From: Medicago truncatula
Taxonomy: Eukaryota; Streptophyta; Magnoliopsida; Fabales; Fabaceae
Assembly (NCBI RefSeq): GCF_003473485.1
Contig: NC_053044.1
Location: 34,538,091 to 34,602,090, forward strand
Direction: 5' to 3'
Length of the DNA stretch: 64,000 nucleotides
The translations under genes were made by a program, and so were the position numbers. Below are positions 35,701 through 50,235 of this stretch, piece by piece (the first letter of the stretch is position 1; each line of letters begins with the position of its first letter). The notes below the pieces were generated by a model, which was given only the letters and a program-made list of their open reading frames with translations, made no database searches and was not told the DNA's origin.

Positions 35701-38700
35701 CACACTATCAAAAGCTTATAGCCAAGTTTATAATGGGAAATCAAGGCATATTGGTTTAAGACATAGCTATGTAAGAGACTTGATTTCTAATGGAATAATT
35801 TCCATCATGTTCGTAAGAACAGAGAAGAATCTTGCAGATCCTTTGACGAAAGGTCTGACAAAGGATATGGTGTTGAAGACATCATTGGGGATGGGACTCA
35901 AGCCCATATCTAATTGATTACCAATAGTGGAAACTCAACCCACACTTGAGTAGCATCAAGTCTTGGGTTCAATGGTGAAAGTACACTATTAGAGTAATTG
36001 TAGTACTTGACAATAGATACATCCCAAAGGTAAAAGTACTTGGACCATAAGAAGAAAAAAGGTAGGATGAGGTTTTCCTCTTAATGGACATATAGCATAT
36101 ATTTGCTGGAATGCATACTTATGGGGCATTCCCAATATAATCTACCCATGTGAGAATGAAGTTTGGCCGCTTCACGGAGTTCAAGGGCTTGACTCTTAAA
36201 TTCTCATGAAAAGGGATATATGACACAAGGCCTTCTTAATGTGTCATCTTACAAGTCTCTTTATCAATGGTACCGAGATTCTATGTGTAAGTTATGCACA
36301 CTTGTTCTAATGGATAGTTGGTTCAAAGCTTGCCTACCATACTATTTGGGAATGAGCGAAAACTTAACTTACTAAGTAATGGTTCAAATCGCGAGATACC
36401 ATTATCTGAAGGCATGAAATTTCCGGATTTATGTGATTTAGTATTTTGAAAATGTTGGGGGATTGTTGGTGATTTCCAAAATAATGGAATCACTTTAGAA
36501 CCAAAAGTTGTGACTCTTCATGGGAACCATTCATATACATTGGAACATTATTATTTATTATTAATAATGAACCATGACATTGATTCAAGTATATATGGTT
36601 ATAACCTTTGGCAAAAGGGTGCTTAATGAATCATGGCATTGATTCAAGTTAAAGAGGTGCTTTCTCTCATGTGAAGAGTCATATAATGCATTATAAATGC
36701 TTGACATTTGGGCATTAGTTGAACATACAAAAACCACACAACTACACACAATTTGGACAGAATTTTGTTACATTAACAACATAATTCTTCACCATTCTAT
36801 TATTCTAAATCATCCATCAATTCTCTAATGCATGAGTGAATTGTTGGAACCATAAATCTGTAAAATACTGTTAGGAGATACGTTTGGTGTGGTTGTGCAA
36901 TACACGTCAAGGAACTCATAGTATCCTGAAGGGGATTCGCCGGTCATTCCTATTGCATCCAATATACATTTATTGGTGGGGGCGAATCGAACCTAAAGGT
37001 TAGTGTGGCAACCCCATACGCTTTGAGTTTTACATGCATGATCATTAAACATTTTAGGTTTCAAGTGCAGCAGCCTCTTCCCAACAAACAAGATATATAA
37101 CAAGTGCTACATAGATCCAAACAAATCCTTTGTCCATTTGAAAACATATACATATTCCATTGATTTTGACAATAAAAAGTATTGATTTGAAATGATAAGT
37201 TGTATGTATCATACCTTAGCTTGCTAGTAGTGCATAGAAGCCTTCCTTGGGACTTATCTGACTTTGGAACTTCATACAATAAAGAAGGATTTGAGGGACA
37301 AGATAATTTTCTCTTCCTTATAGCTGCAACTAGTACCTGTAAAATTGGTTTTAAAGTATTTCCTTGTGGCCTTCTATACCTATAAAAAGGCTTCCCCACA
37401 TAAAATGCTATGATACATAAAGCCATAAGAATTGTGAGAATAAGACTAGCAGCTCCCCAGCTAACATTGTCTTGGACATAAACAATCACTGTTGCACCAA
37501 GAAGCAATGCAAAACACAGTGCAAAGTTCCACCAGTTGAAGAAAGACATTTTCTTCTTCCTTTCTTCGGTGTGATCTTCATCGAATTGATCAGCTCCAAA
37601 GCTTTCCAAGCATGGTTTGTGTCCTCCAGTGCCCAAGGAGATACAGTAAAGGGCAAGGAAGAAAACAACTTCATGAATTTTCCTTGGCTGAAGACATGTC
37701 TTTGTGTTGCATGACTTTAAACTTGGGATGTATTGAGACATTGTCAATAGGATTAATCCCTGGTATTGAGACAAATGTGCTTAGATTTTAATTTGATTTT
37801 CAGTTTCAAATTATTTGTTGTTTGTTTAAACGCACATTTGGTCATTCGATTATGACTTATTCATTAATGACGTGACTCGGCTTATGTGCTACATTGAATA
37901 TCCATGCAAGAAACAAAAAGGCTACATAAGTGTCGTTACATCATCAGCGAATATGCAACATATGTAAAAATGATACTAAAATGTGATAGAAATGATACAT
38001 TAAAAAAAAATGAACTAGTGAACCAATAAACCAAATTTTAAAATAAGGGGACAAAACTTCACTTTTTTTTAAAATAAGGGAATAAAAAGTGCATTTAAAC
38101 TTGAGTTTATTTAGTAAAAGTAACAAAGATCCCTGCAGCTTAACCCTTTGAACCCGGTATGAGAGTGATCATCGAATCGAAAATGCAATAACTGATTTTC
38201 ATTGCAAATTTTTATTTACCAAATACATTATAAAGTGTAAATTTATTAAGAAATATGATTCACTTTTGCTTAAAAAATAATAAATATGATTAATTTTGTA
38301 AACTAGTAATATGTCCATTAACAAGTTTATTAATTTTTTAAAAATTTGCATAACTTTTTTTATTCAGAAAACTTAAACAAACATTAATTCTTTTTTTTTT
38401 TTAAGAAAAAACATTAATTCTTTTATCATGTTATATGTAGCAAATGTTTGATTAATTAACTAATCTATGTCAAGGATATTGTAGGACATCTAAGTGCTTG
38501 TTTGGTTCCGCGGTGGGAACATATAAAAGCACGTTTCAGAGCTTTTGCCGTGATTTTTCCATTTTCTAGTGTGTTTGGTTGTCTCTTCCAAAAGCGATTC
38601 TGCCTTGCAAACGTGATTCTAGAAGAAGCTACAAATCCCAGCTTTTGCAAAATCAATTCTCGTTTACTGTATGCTGTCAAATAAATAACCCCCTTTCTTC

Positions 38701-40927
38701 CTTTATTACCCTTTTTTAGTACTCTTTTAACTTTTACGATTTTGTGCTCAAGAGAAGAAGATGAAAATATATGGATTTAGGATATTCCAAGTTCACCCAG
38801 CATCTCTGGTTTTTTATTTTCCTGGTTTTCTCTTACTCAGCCGCTATCAGTTGCAGAATTGCAATCTTCAGATTGAGGAAGGAGTTATTGGGCTCTAAAG
38901 CCCGTTTATTTTCTTTTCTAAAAAAGCCCAACATAATATATATTTGAAATTAAATTCTCTATATTTAAAAGTTTTTTTGGTTCAATTTTTTGTTTGACAG
39001 ATATATTTAAAGGTTTTAAAAATCTATAATTAAGGTATTACCTAAACAAGTACCGCTGTTTTAATCTATAATTAAGGCTTAAAAAACTATAATTATTATT
39101 AAGAAATTATATATATTTATCATTTTTTACATACTTTGATGCTTATATTCTCTTAAAATCACCCAATTGATAAAAAAAAATAGTTAAAAATAACTCTTAT
39201 AAATTAATATTATTATAAAATAAATTTTTGAAGCAATAAAAATTCATTTATAATAAGTTGAAATAATTATATAATGAGAATGAGATATTTACTTTTAAAT
39301 ACAATTAAAATGATAGTTTGGTCATTACATATTCAAAATCAATTATGATTCAAACTATCCAAATAATATCAAGTCATAAGAATCACTTTTAAGAAGTGTA
39401 TCCAAACATAAATCAATTCACATTCAACTCACTTTTAATCAAAATCAATTCTTTCAAAATCAATTCTCGCCACCGCCAAACCAAACACACCCTAAGATGG
39501 ATTCGAATTTTCCCTATATACAGTAGTCATAAAATATCGAACTCCTATCAACTTGCTTAAAGGGGTTAGATCTATTATCGCTTGAATCAATGCATTTGTT
39601 GTTAAACAAACGTTAATTTGGAACTGTAGGCAGGAATTGAGCAACGAAATCGAAAATTCCTGAGGTGGGCCATATTGATTAAAAATATGATTACAAGAGC
39701 TGTGAAAGGACTGGTTACTACTGTATGATAAAAATAAAGCCTTAATTAAATGCTTATTCGTTCAAAATATATACTTTTTTTCTGTCTGAATCCTTGTAAG
39801 AAATTCTTGTTGGTTTCAGTTATTGAAATATAGGAAATGTTGGTTCTGGTCTCGTTATTTGATTTTAATTTATAATAGTTGTGTCATATGGAACCTATTC
39901 TAATATTTTAATTCCCAAAAGACATTATTTATTTTTTTTAGGGAAAAAGACATGAATTTCATATATAAATAAATAAACAAGGACTAAAATAATGAGTATC
40001 AAAAGCAATGTCTTTTATAATTTAGAAAAGAAACCCAACATTTTTTCAGAGGGACTAAAATGTTATTTAAGTTTGCCTGACCAAAAAAAAAATGTTATTT
40101 AAGTTTGAAATAAAATATCTTGGATATTATTCGTTAGATGTTAGTTCCTTGGTGACAGTTTACGTGAGTTTATCTCAGTTGATAAGGACAGTGCATAATA
40201 TATGTAAGGTTCAGAGTTCGAACTTCAGACAATAAAAAAAACAAATTCCTTGGTGACATAATTGAAGTTTCTTCCAAGAAAGTAGTAAAATCATCATTAC
40301 TCCTACTTTAACTAATAATAATTTCTCCCATTTCCAATTTTTAAGAAAAAAATGCACAATATTTATACATAAAAGATTTACCATGAGGTAGACCAGGGAA
40401 GAAAATAGGACCATAGGAAATCGACCAATGTAAGCATCAGCAAGAAATCCACCTATTAGAGGCATCAAGGTTGTTGTTCCTGACCAATAGTTTACATTCT
40501 TTGCTGCAGTTTTAAGATCTTCATGCATCACCTTAGTAAGGTATGATATAAGATTTGCAGCTATTCCAAAGAAGCTTACCCTTTCACTAAATTCAATTGC
40601 TGCACCACATAGAAATTAACATAATCATCAAGTAGGGATGAAAATGAGTCGAGTCGAATCAAACTCGTCAGAACTTGACACTCGACTCGATAAAAATTTG
40701 TTCACCTTAAAACTCGACTTGAGTTCAAAACGAACTTCGTTGCAAACTTTATAAGAAAAAAAATGATGAACACAGGTAGATATCTTACTGAGGACAAAGA
40801 GAGAAGCTATCCATACACCAGTTTTAGCACGAAGAGGAACTTTTCCTTTACAATCCACAGAACCATCATAAACCCATTTCTCTTGTTCACTTTCTTCTCT
40901 TGTACCTTGTTTTTTTTCTTGCTCCAT
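29752..40927 (-). CDS. NRT1/PTR (NPF5-type) transporter, gene C, with copia insertion in intron 3
   Basis: Minus-strand exons: 40927-40789, 40599-40382, 37759-37215, 30595-29752. These give 1746 nt and 581 aa, fully open. Signatures: [16 protein letters not shown], ExxER at E49-F-S-E52-R53, [37 protein letters not shown] and [18 protein letters not shown]. It is a close paralogue of gene B. Intron 3 (30596-37214) holds a 5.7-kb antisense copia element, and intron 2 holds a 1-kb transposon and a SINE. Odd point: exon 4 lacks ten residues that genes A and B have between LRMHEQE and TMSVFWL (ILRSGETGKN in B), an in-frame 30-bp loss in a loop before a membrane helix. Whether the 6.6-kb intron still splices correctly cannot be told from sequence. 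The substrate is unknown. Confidence 0.9.
30750..30960. mobile_element. Diverged MITE in intron 3 of gene C (shared with gene B)
   Basis: It contains AGCGCTTGTCATATAAGTAC, TAACAAAATATAAAGTAAAG and GAACTGTTTCCATAAGCTCTC, matching in order the series at 19425-19640 in intron 3 of gene B. Both lie about 200-400 bp from exon 4, so the insertion predates the B/C duplication. Confidence 0.5.
31357..31997 (+). repeat. 5' LTR of the copia element
   Basis: 641 bp, TG...CA. A TATA box (TATAAA, 31587-31592) places transcription start near 31620. The segment 31880-31893 (AATCGAACCTAAAG) is the exact complement of 32000-32013 just outside the LTR. Confidence 0.93.
32017..35917 (+). pseudogene. Copia gag-pol polyprotein gene, broken
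   Basis: The gag frame starts at ATG 32017, only 19 nt past the LTR. It is interrupted by TAG at 32281 and by TGA at 32791, which falls inside the CCHC zinc knuckle (CYFCGKE). A frame change between about 32880 and 32900 moves reading to the pol frame. Pol then shows protease (WWIDSGA, Asp codon 32912-32914), the gag-pre-integrase HHCC region ([10 protein letters not shown]...CTTCM), integrase core ([19 protein letters not shown]), reverse transcriptase ([21 protein letters not shown] at 34964-34975) and RNase H ([14 protein letters not shown]), stopping at 35917. A TAG at 35534-35536 separates reverse transcriptase from RNase H. With two stops in gag, one in pol and a frameshift it cannot make the whole polyprotein. 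Confidence 0.93.
36464..37102 (+). repeat. 3' LTR of the copia element
   Basis: 639 bp, nearly identical to the 5' LTR. Differences seen by eye: loss of 2 bp in the TTATTGTATTAATAATG stretch, and single substitutions in CATGGAAACC, GATTCGTCGG, GAATTGCTGG and ACATTTCAGG. It is followed directly by the target duplication AGTGC. Confidence 0.93.
38492..39493. mobile_element. 1-kb inverted-repeat transposon in intron 2 of NPF gene C
   Basis: The left end GTGCTTGTTTGGTTCCGCGGTGG is mirrored at the right by CCACCGCCAAACCAAACACACCCT (short matches of TTTGGTT and CGGTGG). Inner blocks AAAATCAATTCTCG occur near both ends. It has no coding capacity. The GTTTGGTT...GGTGG terminus is typical of abundant legume hAT-like non-autonomous elements (recollection). 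Confidence 0.5.
40158..40245 (+). mobile_element. Short tRNA-derived SINE with 13-bp target duplication
   Basis: The 88-bp insert lies between copies of TTCCTTGGTGACA (40145-40157 and 40246-40258). It has an A-box-like CTCAGTTGATAAGG, a B-box-like AGAGTTCGAACTTC and an A-rich end. It sits in intron 2 of NPF gene C, close to exon 2. Confidence 0.75.
40634..40740. repeat. GAGTCGAGTCGAATC repeat fragment in intron 1 of NPF gene C
   Basis: TAGGGATGAAAATGAGTCG starts a piece rich in ACTCGACT/GAGTCGAG words. A related longer, diverged copy lies at about 54655-55410. The corresponding intron of gene B lacks it. Confidence 0.45.
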
Positions 40928-40976
40928 ATTTACAAATGGAAGAGATAATTACAAGGTTCTCAATGGGATGTTATGC

Positions 40977-40982
40977 TATATA
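40977..40982 (-). promoter_or_regulatory. Candidate TATA box of NPF gene C
   Basis: TATATA is 50 bp upstream of the start codon, in the CTCTATATAGCATA block shared with gene B. Confidence 0.5.
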
Positions 40983-43416
40983 GAGAAAGGGTACAGATAT
41001 GTACTCTCTATGGTTGGTAGCCACATTAGTGACATCTTTTCAAATGCTATTTTTTTTTTTTTTGAGAGGAACTTTTCAAATGCATTTAATATGCAGATTT
41101 GTTACCTCATCGCATCTGCATTTCTGCATAATTAAGTAACTAGACGTTTTTGCTCAAAAAAAATAAATAAATAACTAGACGTTTTGCGTGGGGCTATTTT
41201 ATAAATTTAGCTCATAATAATCAAATTGTACATGTAAATCGTTTTTTTTTAAGTGTTTTGATATCAATCCTACTATATATAATATATCATAAATCTCCTC
41301 ACACCAACAAAAAATAAAAAAGTAGAATCTCTTCTATTTTTCTGTTGTACAGTACTAAACTAATATTTTTTATATATATAAATTAAAGTTTAGACAAGTT
41401 GAGTTCCAATCTAGTGCTATTGTAACAGTCTTTCGTTGTTGTTTTTTTTTTTCTGGATATCATTTGCACGCAATTGTAGAGATTAATTATTCAAGTAAGA
41501 TATGACAATGCCCCTCGAGAGATTTAATATTGTTGAATTCGAGCCAAGAATCTCAGACTAAGCTAAAAGAAATTATTTATCATCTCATTTAAGTGTTATT
41601 TGTTGAACAATATTTCGTATGTGATTAAATATTGGAGTACCTCATTATTTTTCTTTTTATAAAGTACAATATTTTTCTCTCTATATATGCAAATCGACAT
41701 CAATTGAGATTCTGGAGTGTATTCCTCTTTAGGTTTAAGTTTCAAACTTCTCAAGTGTCAACAATTTCAATGTTGATCCGTCTATAAAAGGCTTTACGCT
41801 AGTTTCCATTTGACTAACACTAATGGATGGTGGAATCGGTACACCGAATTAGTCCGTCCTTATAATGAATATGAAATATTTCATACTAAGTCCTCTTTCA
41901 TGGGTAAAATATAATTTTGTTTACTATGTTATGGAAATAATTGTTTTGTCATTTTAAAAATTGAAAATTAATCTTTAAATTATCATAAATTAATCTTTAA
42001 ATTAAACGTGACTTGCTTGAAATTGATTGCTACAATATAATTTTCTTTAAAATGAGATTTACAATTAAATATCAGGTTTAAATTGCTCATTTTTGAGTCT
42101 GCAATCATTAAATCACGTGAAAACTGCTTTGTCAAAAGAATCTGACGTGTCCTTTAAAATGAATATAATGTGTCTGTATCTCTGTCTCTCATAGTAAATG
42201 AAATTCACTGTTCTTTCTTCGTCCAAATTGAATCAGATTCTTTTCACAAATTTAAAGCACGTCTACTCTTGTACCATCCGGGGTCATAACTAATTTACAG
42301 CACATATGCTTCAGTCAGAATCAGATTCCTCGTGTAAAAGGAGCAAAGCAAATGCCACAATCAATCTTCTACATCATTGGAGAAAAATGTAACACTATTA
42401 AACATTATTATTATTATGAGATTCGTAAACAAGACTTTAATAATTTTTTGTACTAATTTGAAGATAATGAAGTTGTATATATTTATATTATCAAATTTTT
42501 TACACGATTGGATGTATTGTGTTTAGACACTCCCATCCTTCGAACTAACTTTTAAAAGTGAGATTCAAATTCATTAAACGATATATAAATGTAATTTGTT
42601 CACTCTCATCATTTGAACTAACTTTAGGAGTAAGATTCAAACCTCTTTAACATAAAAAACATCTGATGCGAATTTTGAACATGTAAAATATTAGTATCAA
42701 ACCTGTACAATACACCGAGCGACCCATAGGGTCTAATTACTTCTAATTACTTCCCATATATAGGGTCCTTTCAAAATAATGAAAATTGAAAACATTTTTA
42801 TAAATTAAACAAGCTTCATTTTTAGAAAATAACTTTAAATGAGTAAAAGATATGTCACCTAAGTGGAACCCATATCTTTACTAACAAAGCAGTTGGAAAG
42901 AACGAGCAGGGAGAGAAAACTCTAAAAAGATTATACCTGAAAACTAAACAAAGCAGTTGTTATACTTATTTAACATTACAAAATCTACATCCACTCAATA
43001 ATTTAATCTAGTGCTTTATGTTCTAAACTAAAACATGAATCTTCAATATATGAAATGCAAGCTTTTTGTAATTGTGCATGGTGGAAATTAATTAAAAGAA
43101 GTACTAAATAATAAGAGAGGTGTAGAACATAAATAGAGGTTTGCCAACTAATCTTTACATTTCTCAAGAACCCTATTCTGCATTAAGATACTCCTAAACT
43201 CCAATGTAAAAGCATTTCAGAATCAGTATGCCAAACCAACCAATATGGTGTTAATTAACATTTAACACTGCTAGTATCATATTCATTTTCTATTGTGCTT
43301 TTCAAAAGATAACTTCCTATTGAAGGTAGCCAACTATATTTTCTCATGTGTTCAAATTACATAAAAAAGAAAGGATTCCCCGAAAATATCGTCAATTTTT
43401 TACAAATTACACCTTG
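40983..43416. other. Spacer between NPF gene C and RABA2, no gene seen
   Basis: AT-rich with frequent stops. A short tandem duplication around TAACTAGACGTTTT (about 41137 and 41171) is visible. The last few hundred bases before 43417 are likely the 3' untranslated region of the Rab gene. Confidence 0.5.
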
Positions 43417-45828
<2,412 letters not shown>

Positions 45829-46547
45829 GGCTTAAATATGATTTTCGTCCCTGTAATTTGGACCCGTTTTGATTTTCGTCCCTATAAAAAAAAAGTTTGA
45901 AAAACATCCCTCTAAAAAAAAATTTGTTTGAAAAAGGTCCCTGGCCCCACTAAAACGTTGAAGTGGCATGGTTTTTGCCACGTGGCAGTTGCTGACTGTG
46001 CAACTTATGCCACGTGGCGCTGACGTGGCATGCCACATAATATTAAATTTTTAAAAATAATTTTTAAATTCTAATTGTTTTTAAAATTTAAAAATATTAA
46101 AATAATTTTCTGAAATTATTTTTATCGTATAATTTTTAAAAAAAAATTATTTTTTTTAAAATTATAAAATCTGAAATTTCTGAAAAAAAAAATGAAATGA
46201 TTTTTTTAAAATATGAAGAAAAAAATATAATTTTCAAACTAAAAAAAATTAATGGTCGAAAATTTAATTTTAACAGTTTTTTTTTCGATTTTTTTAAATG
46301 ATTTTTGAATTTATTTTCATATTTTTTTAATTTAAAAAAATAATTTTCAAAACTTTAAAAATAATTTTAATTTTTTAATTACGTGGACTGCCACGTGGCA
46401 AAACCCATGCCATATCATCAAAAATGTGGGGTCAGGGACCTTTTTCAAACAAAAAAAAATTTACAGGGATGTTTTTCATACTTTTTTTTTACAGGGACGA
46501 AAATCAAAACGGGCCCAAATTACAAAGACGAAAATCATATTTAAGCC
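45829..46547. mobile_element. MITE-like foldback element with GGCTTAAAT terminus
   Basis: Inverted ends GGCTTAAATATGATTTTCGTC and GACGAAAATCATATTTAAGCC match over about 20 bp. Further mirrored blocks include AGGGACCTTTTTCAAAC and GCCACGTGGCA. Flanking 9-mers AGAAAATAA and AAAAAATAA differ at one position, consistent with a 9-bp target duplication. The centre is almost pure A/T. Confidence 0.75.
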
Positions 46548-48549
46548 AAAAAATAATCTTATTTTTTAAAAATTGTACATTTTTCTCTATCTATTTTCAC
46601 ATTTTGTTTTATGTTTGATCCCAAGACATACTTTTTGGTAAAAAAAAAAAAAAAAAAGATTATTTATTGGTCCAACGATGAATATAAAGTCATACTTCAT
46701 CCGTTTTTATTTATCTGTCGTTTGATGTTTGATTTTATGTTTTTATTTAACTATCGTTTTGATTTTTTAAGGTAATTTGTCAATTATATCATTTCTCAAC
46801 TACACTCATACTCCATTTCAATGATTCAAGTTTTTTTTTAAGAAAAAAAACAGAGTTTGTTTTCTAGAAACAAACGTTTGACACACCTTTCATAATCCCT
46901 TAGCATTGATATTTTATATATTTTGTTTTAATTGATGATATTTTAGTGTCGAGGGTTTCTGTAAATTTTGATTTTTTTCGTAGTGAATGATCAAATGTTT
47001 GAATTATGAATGTTGTTTAGACTAGGTTTAAGTTCAATATGATGGTTTAAAACTTGAAATAACTCAATGATCCAATAATGTATCTTTTACACTCCAGGTA
47101 TTTGATGAAATGTTTGAATGTGTTTTTCATTGATTTTTTTTCATTTCTTATGTTGTGTATATTTGGTTGATAAGAAGATGCTCGTTAGGTAGATCTGAAC
47201 AACCTCTATCCAGTAGATTTTGACAAACTTCAAAGAACTGGGAACACTTATCCAGTAGATTTGAACACCAAGTTAGTCTCATTTTACTAAAACGCTGGAA
47301 AACCCAATCTATTTACGGTCGGGTCGATGTCACTCCATTAAATCTGAATGATCAACGGGATCAAATCAACAATCAATTCAGTCACAGAGACACAAGGAGG
47401 GTGGACAGTGTTAAACATCAACGTCCATCGACGGTAATGAATGACTGATCGAGTTGGATGCTTCCTTGTTTAGATTTTTCCAAGATATTTGAAAAGTTTG
47501 ATTCGGTCCAGAACCTATGAAGAAATCATATCTTGCATGGAGGAACCAAATGAAGATGTTAAGTTTTCTAATTTCATATGATCTATTATGTTGTGTTTTA
47601 TTATGTTGTATTATTATGTTTTTTAAAGAATGTTGAATTATTTTGTTGTTGGATTTAAGTTTAATTCATGCAAGTTTATGAAAATGTTGACATTGAAGTG
47701 TCTTTCTTAGTGTAAGGATTTACCAGTCACTTTGAGAAAACTCAAAAGAATGGAGAGAACATTTATTTGTATGCTACCAAATAAGTTGTGCAAATTCTCA
47801 CATTGAATTCATTCATATAAGGAAAGCAGTGACGAAAGTGAATATTTTACGAAATATTGTTTTGAATTTGATCATGCTTCTCTGCCAATTAAAACATGTC
47901 CGTTGACATGATAGTAAGATGAAATTAAAAATAAAAATTAGAACATATTCGCTTTCATCACTAATCCTCTAGTGAAAAAATTCGATGTGAAAATCTACAC
48001 AACCGTGATATTATTAAGCACATTGAAATTGATAAACTGGTACTATGTAGTTGCACATTAGACCTAAATTCAGTAAATCTCTACCCAAGTTCCTACGCCA
48101 AGGTTTTATTGTCTCTATTACGAGTTAAACTTGATTCCATTTCTCCTTTTTTTATCACTACATATGCACGAAAGGGATACACGATTTTGGGATGACTTTT
48201 CACTTTTAATTATACCCGTAAACAAATTTTTCTATAATCATATCATATTTTTTGTGTCATTAAAAAATATAGTAGTTTATATTATATCATATTATATTAG
48301 CTATACTATTGATTTCATTAAAAATTAATTTTAATCAATTTTTCATTACATCACAACGAGTGAAATTTTTCATTACAAACAATGAGAATATTCATTATAT
48401 AATAATTAATTTATAGATAGTAATTCACCTTAAAATTAAATTTTATTCACTATATTGAATACATTTAAACTTTCCCATCAGAGATATAAAGTGTAATCAT
48501 GCTTGGAATTCATCAAAGAAAGTCGTTCTTAATGTTTACATCATCGATT
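46548..48549. other. Spacer between RABA2 and the GDSL gene, no gene seen
   Basis: AT-rich. A slightly richer part (about 47190-47470) has two copies of TATCCAGTAGATTT (47217 and 47256) but no frame I can support. The final part is probably the 3' untranslated region of the lipase gene. Confidence 0.45.
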
Positions 48550-50235
48550 CTAAGCTATCTTGAAAGGAGCAGGTTTTAGAGAAGGATATGCAAAAGAGCC
48601 TTCCACTAAACATTTAGCTATATGCTTATAAGCGGCTTCGGTAAAGTGTTGACCATCCCAATTTAATAGTTTTGAAGGATCGGAGCAAATTGTTGTATTC
48701 GACGTTCCACAAAAATTCTGATCATGATGATATGGTCCACTTCCTCCGCAACATGCTTTCAAAATTTCGACTTTATCAGAAATAAAACCTGCATCATTAA
48801 TGAACAGAAATTAGTGCATGGGATCAAATAAATTTGATAAGTATAAATCAATGAAAACTTAACATGGAAAGAAAATAATGGCTCCACGCACCATATTGTT
48901 GTGGTGCTTGATATAAACGTTTGGCATCGTTGTAATAGTCAAAATATACTATCTTAGCTTGAGGGTGTTTCTGTTTTATTATCTCTATGGATTTTTTTAG
49001 CTGCTCATTAAAGTATTCGATGAAAGTGTTGTAAGCTATCAAACATCCAAATTCATCATAGTCTTCTTTCTTCTGACTAATCTTTTTTGACAATATGTCA
49101 GTATTACACCCTATTGGAAAGTTTCCTGAAACCACTAGCTCAACCGCTCCTTCTTCAATTAAAGCCTGATATACATAATTAAATAAATCTCTATTACTTT
49201 TTTCCAAGACTGTTATTTATTTAATAATACCTATAACTCAAACACAATATATCTACAATTGAAGTAAACTTTTTTTTTGCCAATACTTCAACATTTAATT
49301 ACTTAAGTTTTGTATAACATACAATGGTGGTATTTTTGATTGAATCAACTATCAAGGGAACTATCTCTTGCAGTTCTGTAATAGTTTTGAAAAGATGGTA
49401 AAAAATATCATTTCCACCAATCTCTCCCACTATAAACAACGATTTTTTGAAGAAGCTATCACATTCTGTGAACTCACAAGAAGAAAAAAAAAGTTTTGTT
49501 AGTCATATTGATGATAAATCATTTATATCACACAAAAATAACAAGCAAGGAGTTAGGACAAAACCTTCTTTGTTTTTACACAATAAGGGTTTTAGCTTCT
49601 TAAACCAATCAAATTGCACAATTAATGAGTTATCTTTCTGTGGTGTAGAGACTCCACTACCACTGAAATATTCGATGTCAAGTGCAGTTGAACCGGCATA
49701 AGCGAAATTAACTCCCTTTTTTACATCACCTTGGCTTTTGGTGATATTCTTAGAGGCCAGTAAAAATGGCAAGCCATATGCCTCAGCTACAGTTAAAATG
49801 AGAATGAGCTAGTGAATTTGTCAATCAGAAATGTATCAACATTGAAAATTACTGATTTTAATAATAACAACTATATAAAATAGATTATTTTAGAGTTCTT
49901 GGTGGTATTTCTTTTGTTGTTATTTATTATTTTTATTTTTGTTATTTACCATTTCATGAATATGAAAAAATTATTTAAGAAACAAAAGAATGTCTAAAGA
50001 TACCTATGAAAATTATGATGAGTCGTCCATTTGACATGCGTCCTGATGCATGTTTAAAGTACGTTGAACCATAAGGACCCATATCTCTGGGGTAATCAAA
50101 TGCAGCATTTCCGGTATCACTTATAGAGTCACCAAAGTTGAAGATGGCTTCATACGGTAGAGGATTAGCATTTGAAATGAAGTTTCCAAAAAAGCCACAT
50201 GCAAAGGTGATACCAAAGAGAATGAAAATCTTCAT
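48550..50235 (-). CDS. GDSL-type esterase/lipase, secreted
   Basis: Five coding exons: 50235-50004, 49786-49565, 49465-49323, 49165-48892, 48788-48550. These give 1110 nt and 369 aa, normal for the plant family. A signal peptide covers about residues 1-23. Block I FNFGDSISDTGN supplies the nucleophile Ser37. GVNFAYAGSTALD is block II, GEIGGND (N170) block III, and WDGQHFTEAAY supplies Asp335 and His338. All expected catalytic residues are present, so the protein should be an active extracellular or secretory-path hydrolase; the substrate is unknown. Family members usually have Asp in the GRLIIDFIAEA stretch; here it reads GRLIIIFIAEA. Exon 2 uses a weak donor (GAAG then GTTTTG). The frame is otherwise regular. 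Confidence 0.92.

Larger units (their letters stand above)
31357..37102 (+). mobile_element. Copia-type LTR retrotransposon, near complete, coding region broken
   Basis: Both LTRs start TGTTGG and end AACA. The 5-bp target duplication AGTGC flanks the element (31352-31356 and 37103-37107), so the boundaries are exact. A purine-rich tract (GTTGGGGGAT) precedes the 3' LTR. The integrase-before-reverse-transcriptase order is diagnostic of copia. It lies antisense in intron 3 of NPF gene C. The LTRs differ by about four substitutions and one 2-bp indel, so the insertion is recent. The usual initiator-Met primer-binding sequence is not seen after the 5' LTR. Confidence 0.95.

Noticed and set aside
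46424..46618. ORF pair with mirrored peptides (also 45832-46038)
   Set aside because: They arise from the two inverted arms of the foldback element at 45829-46547.
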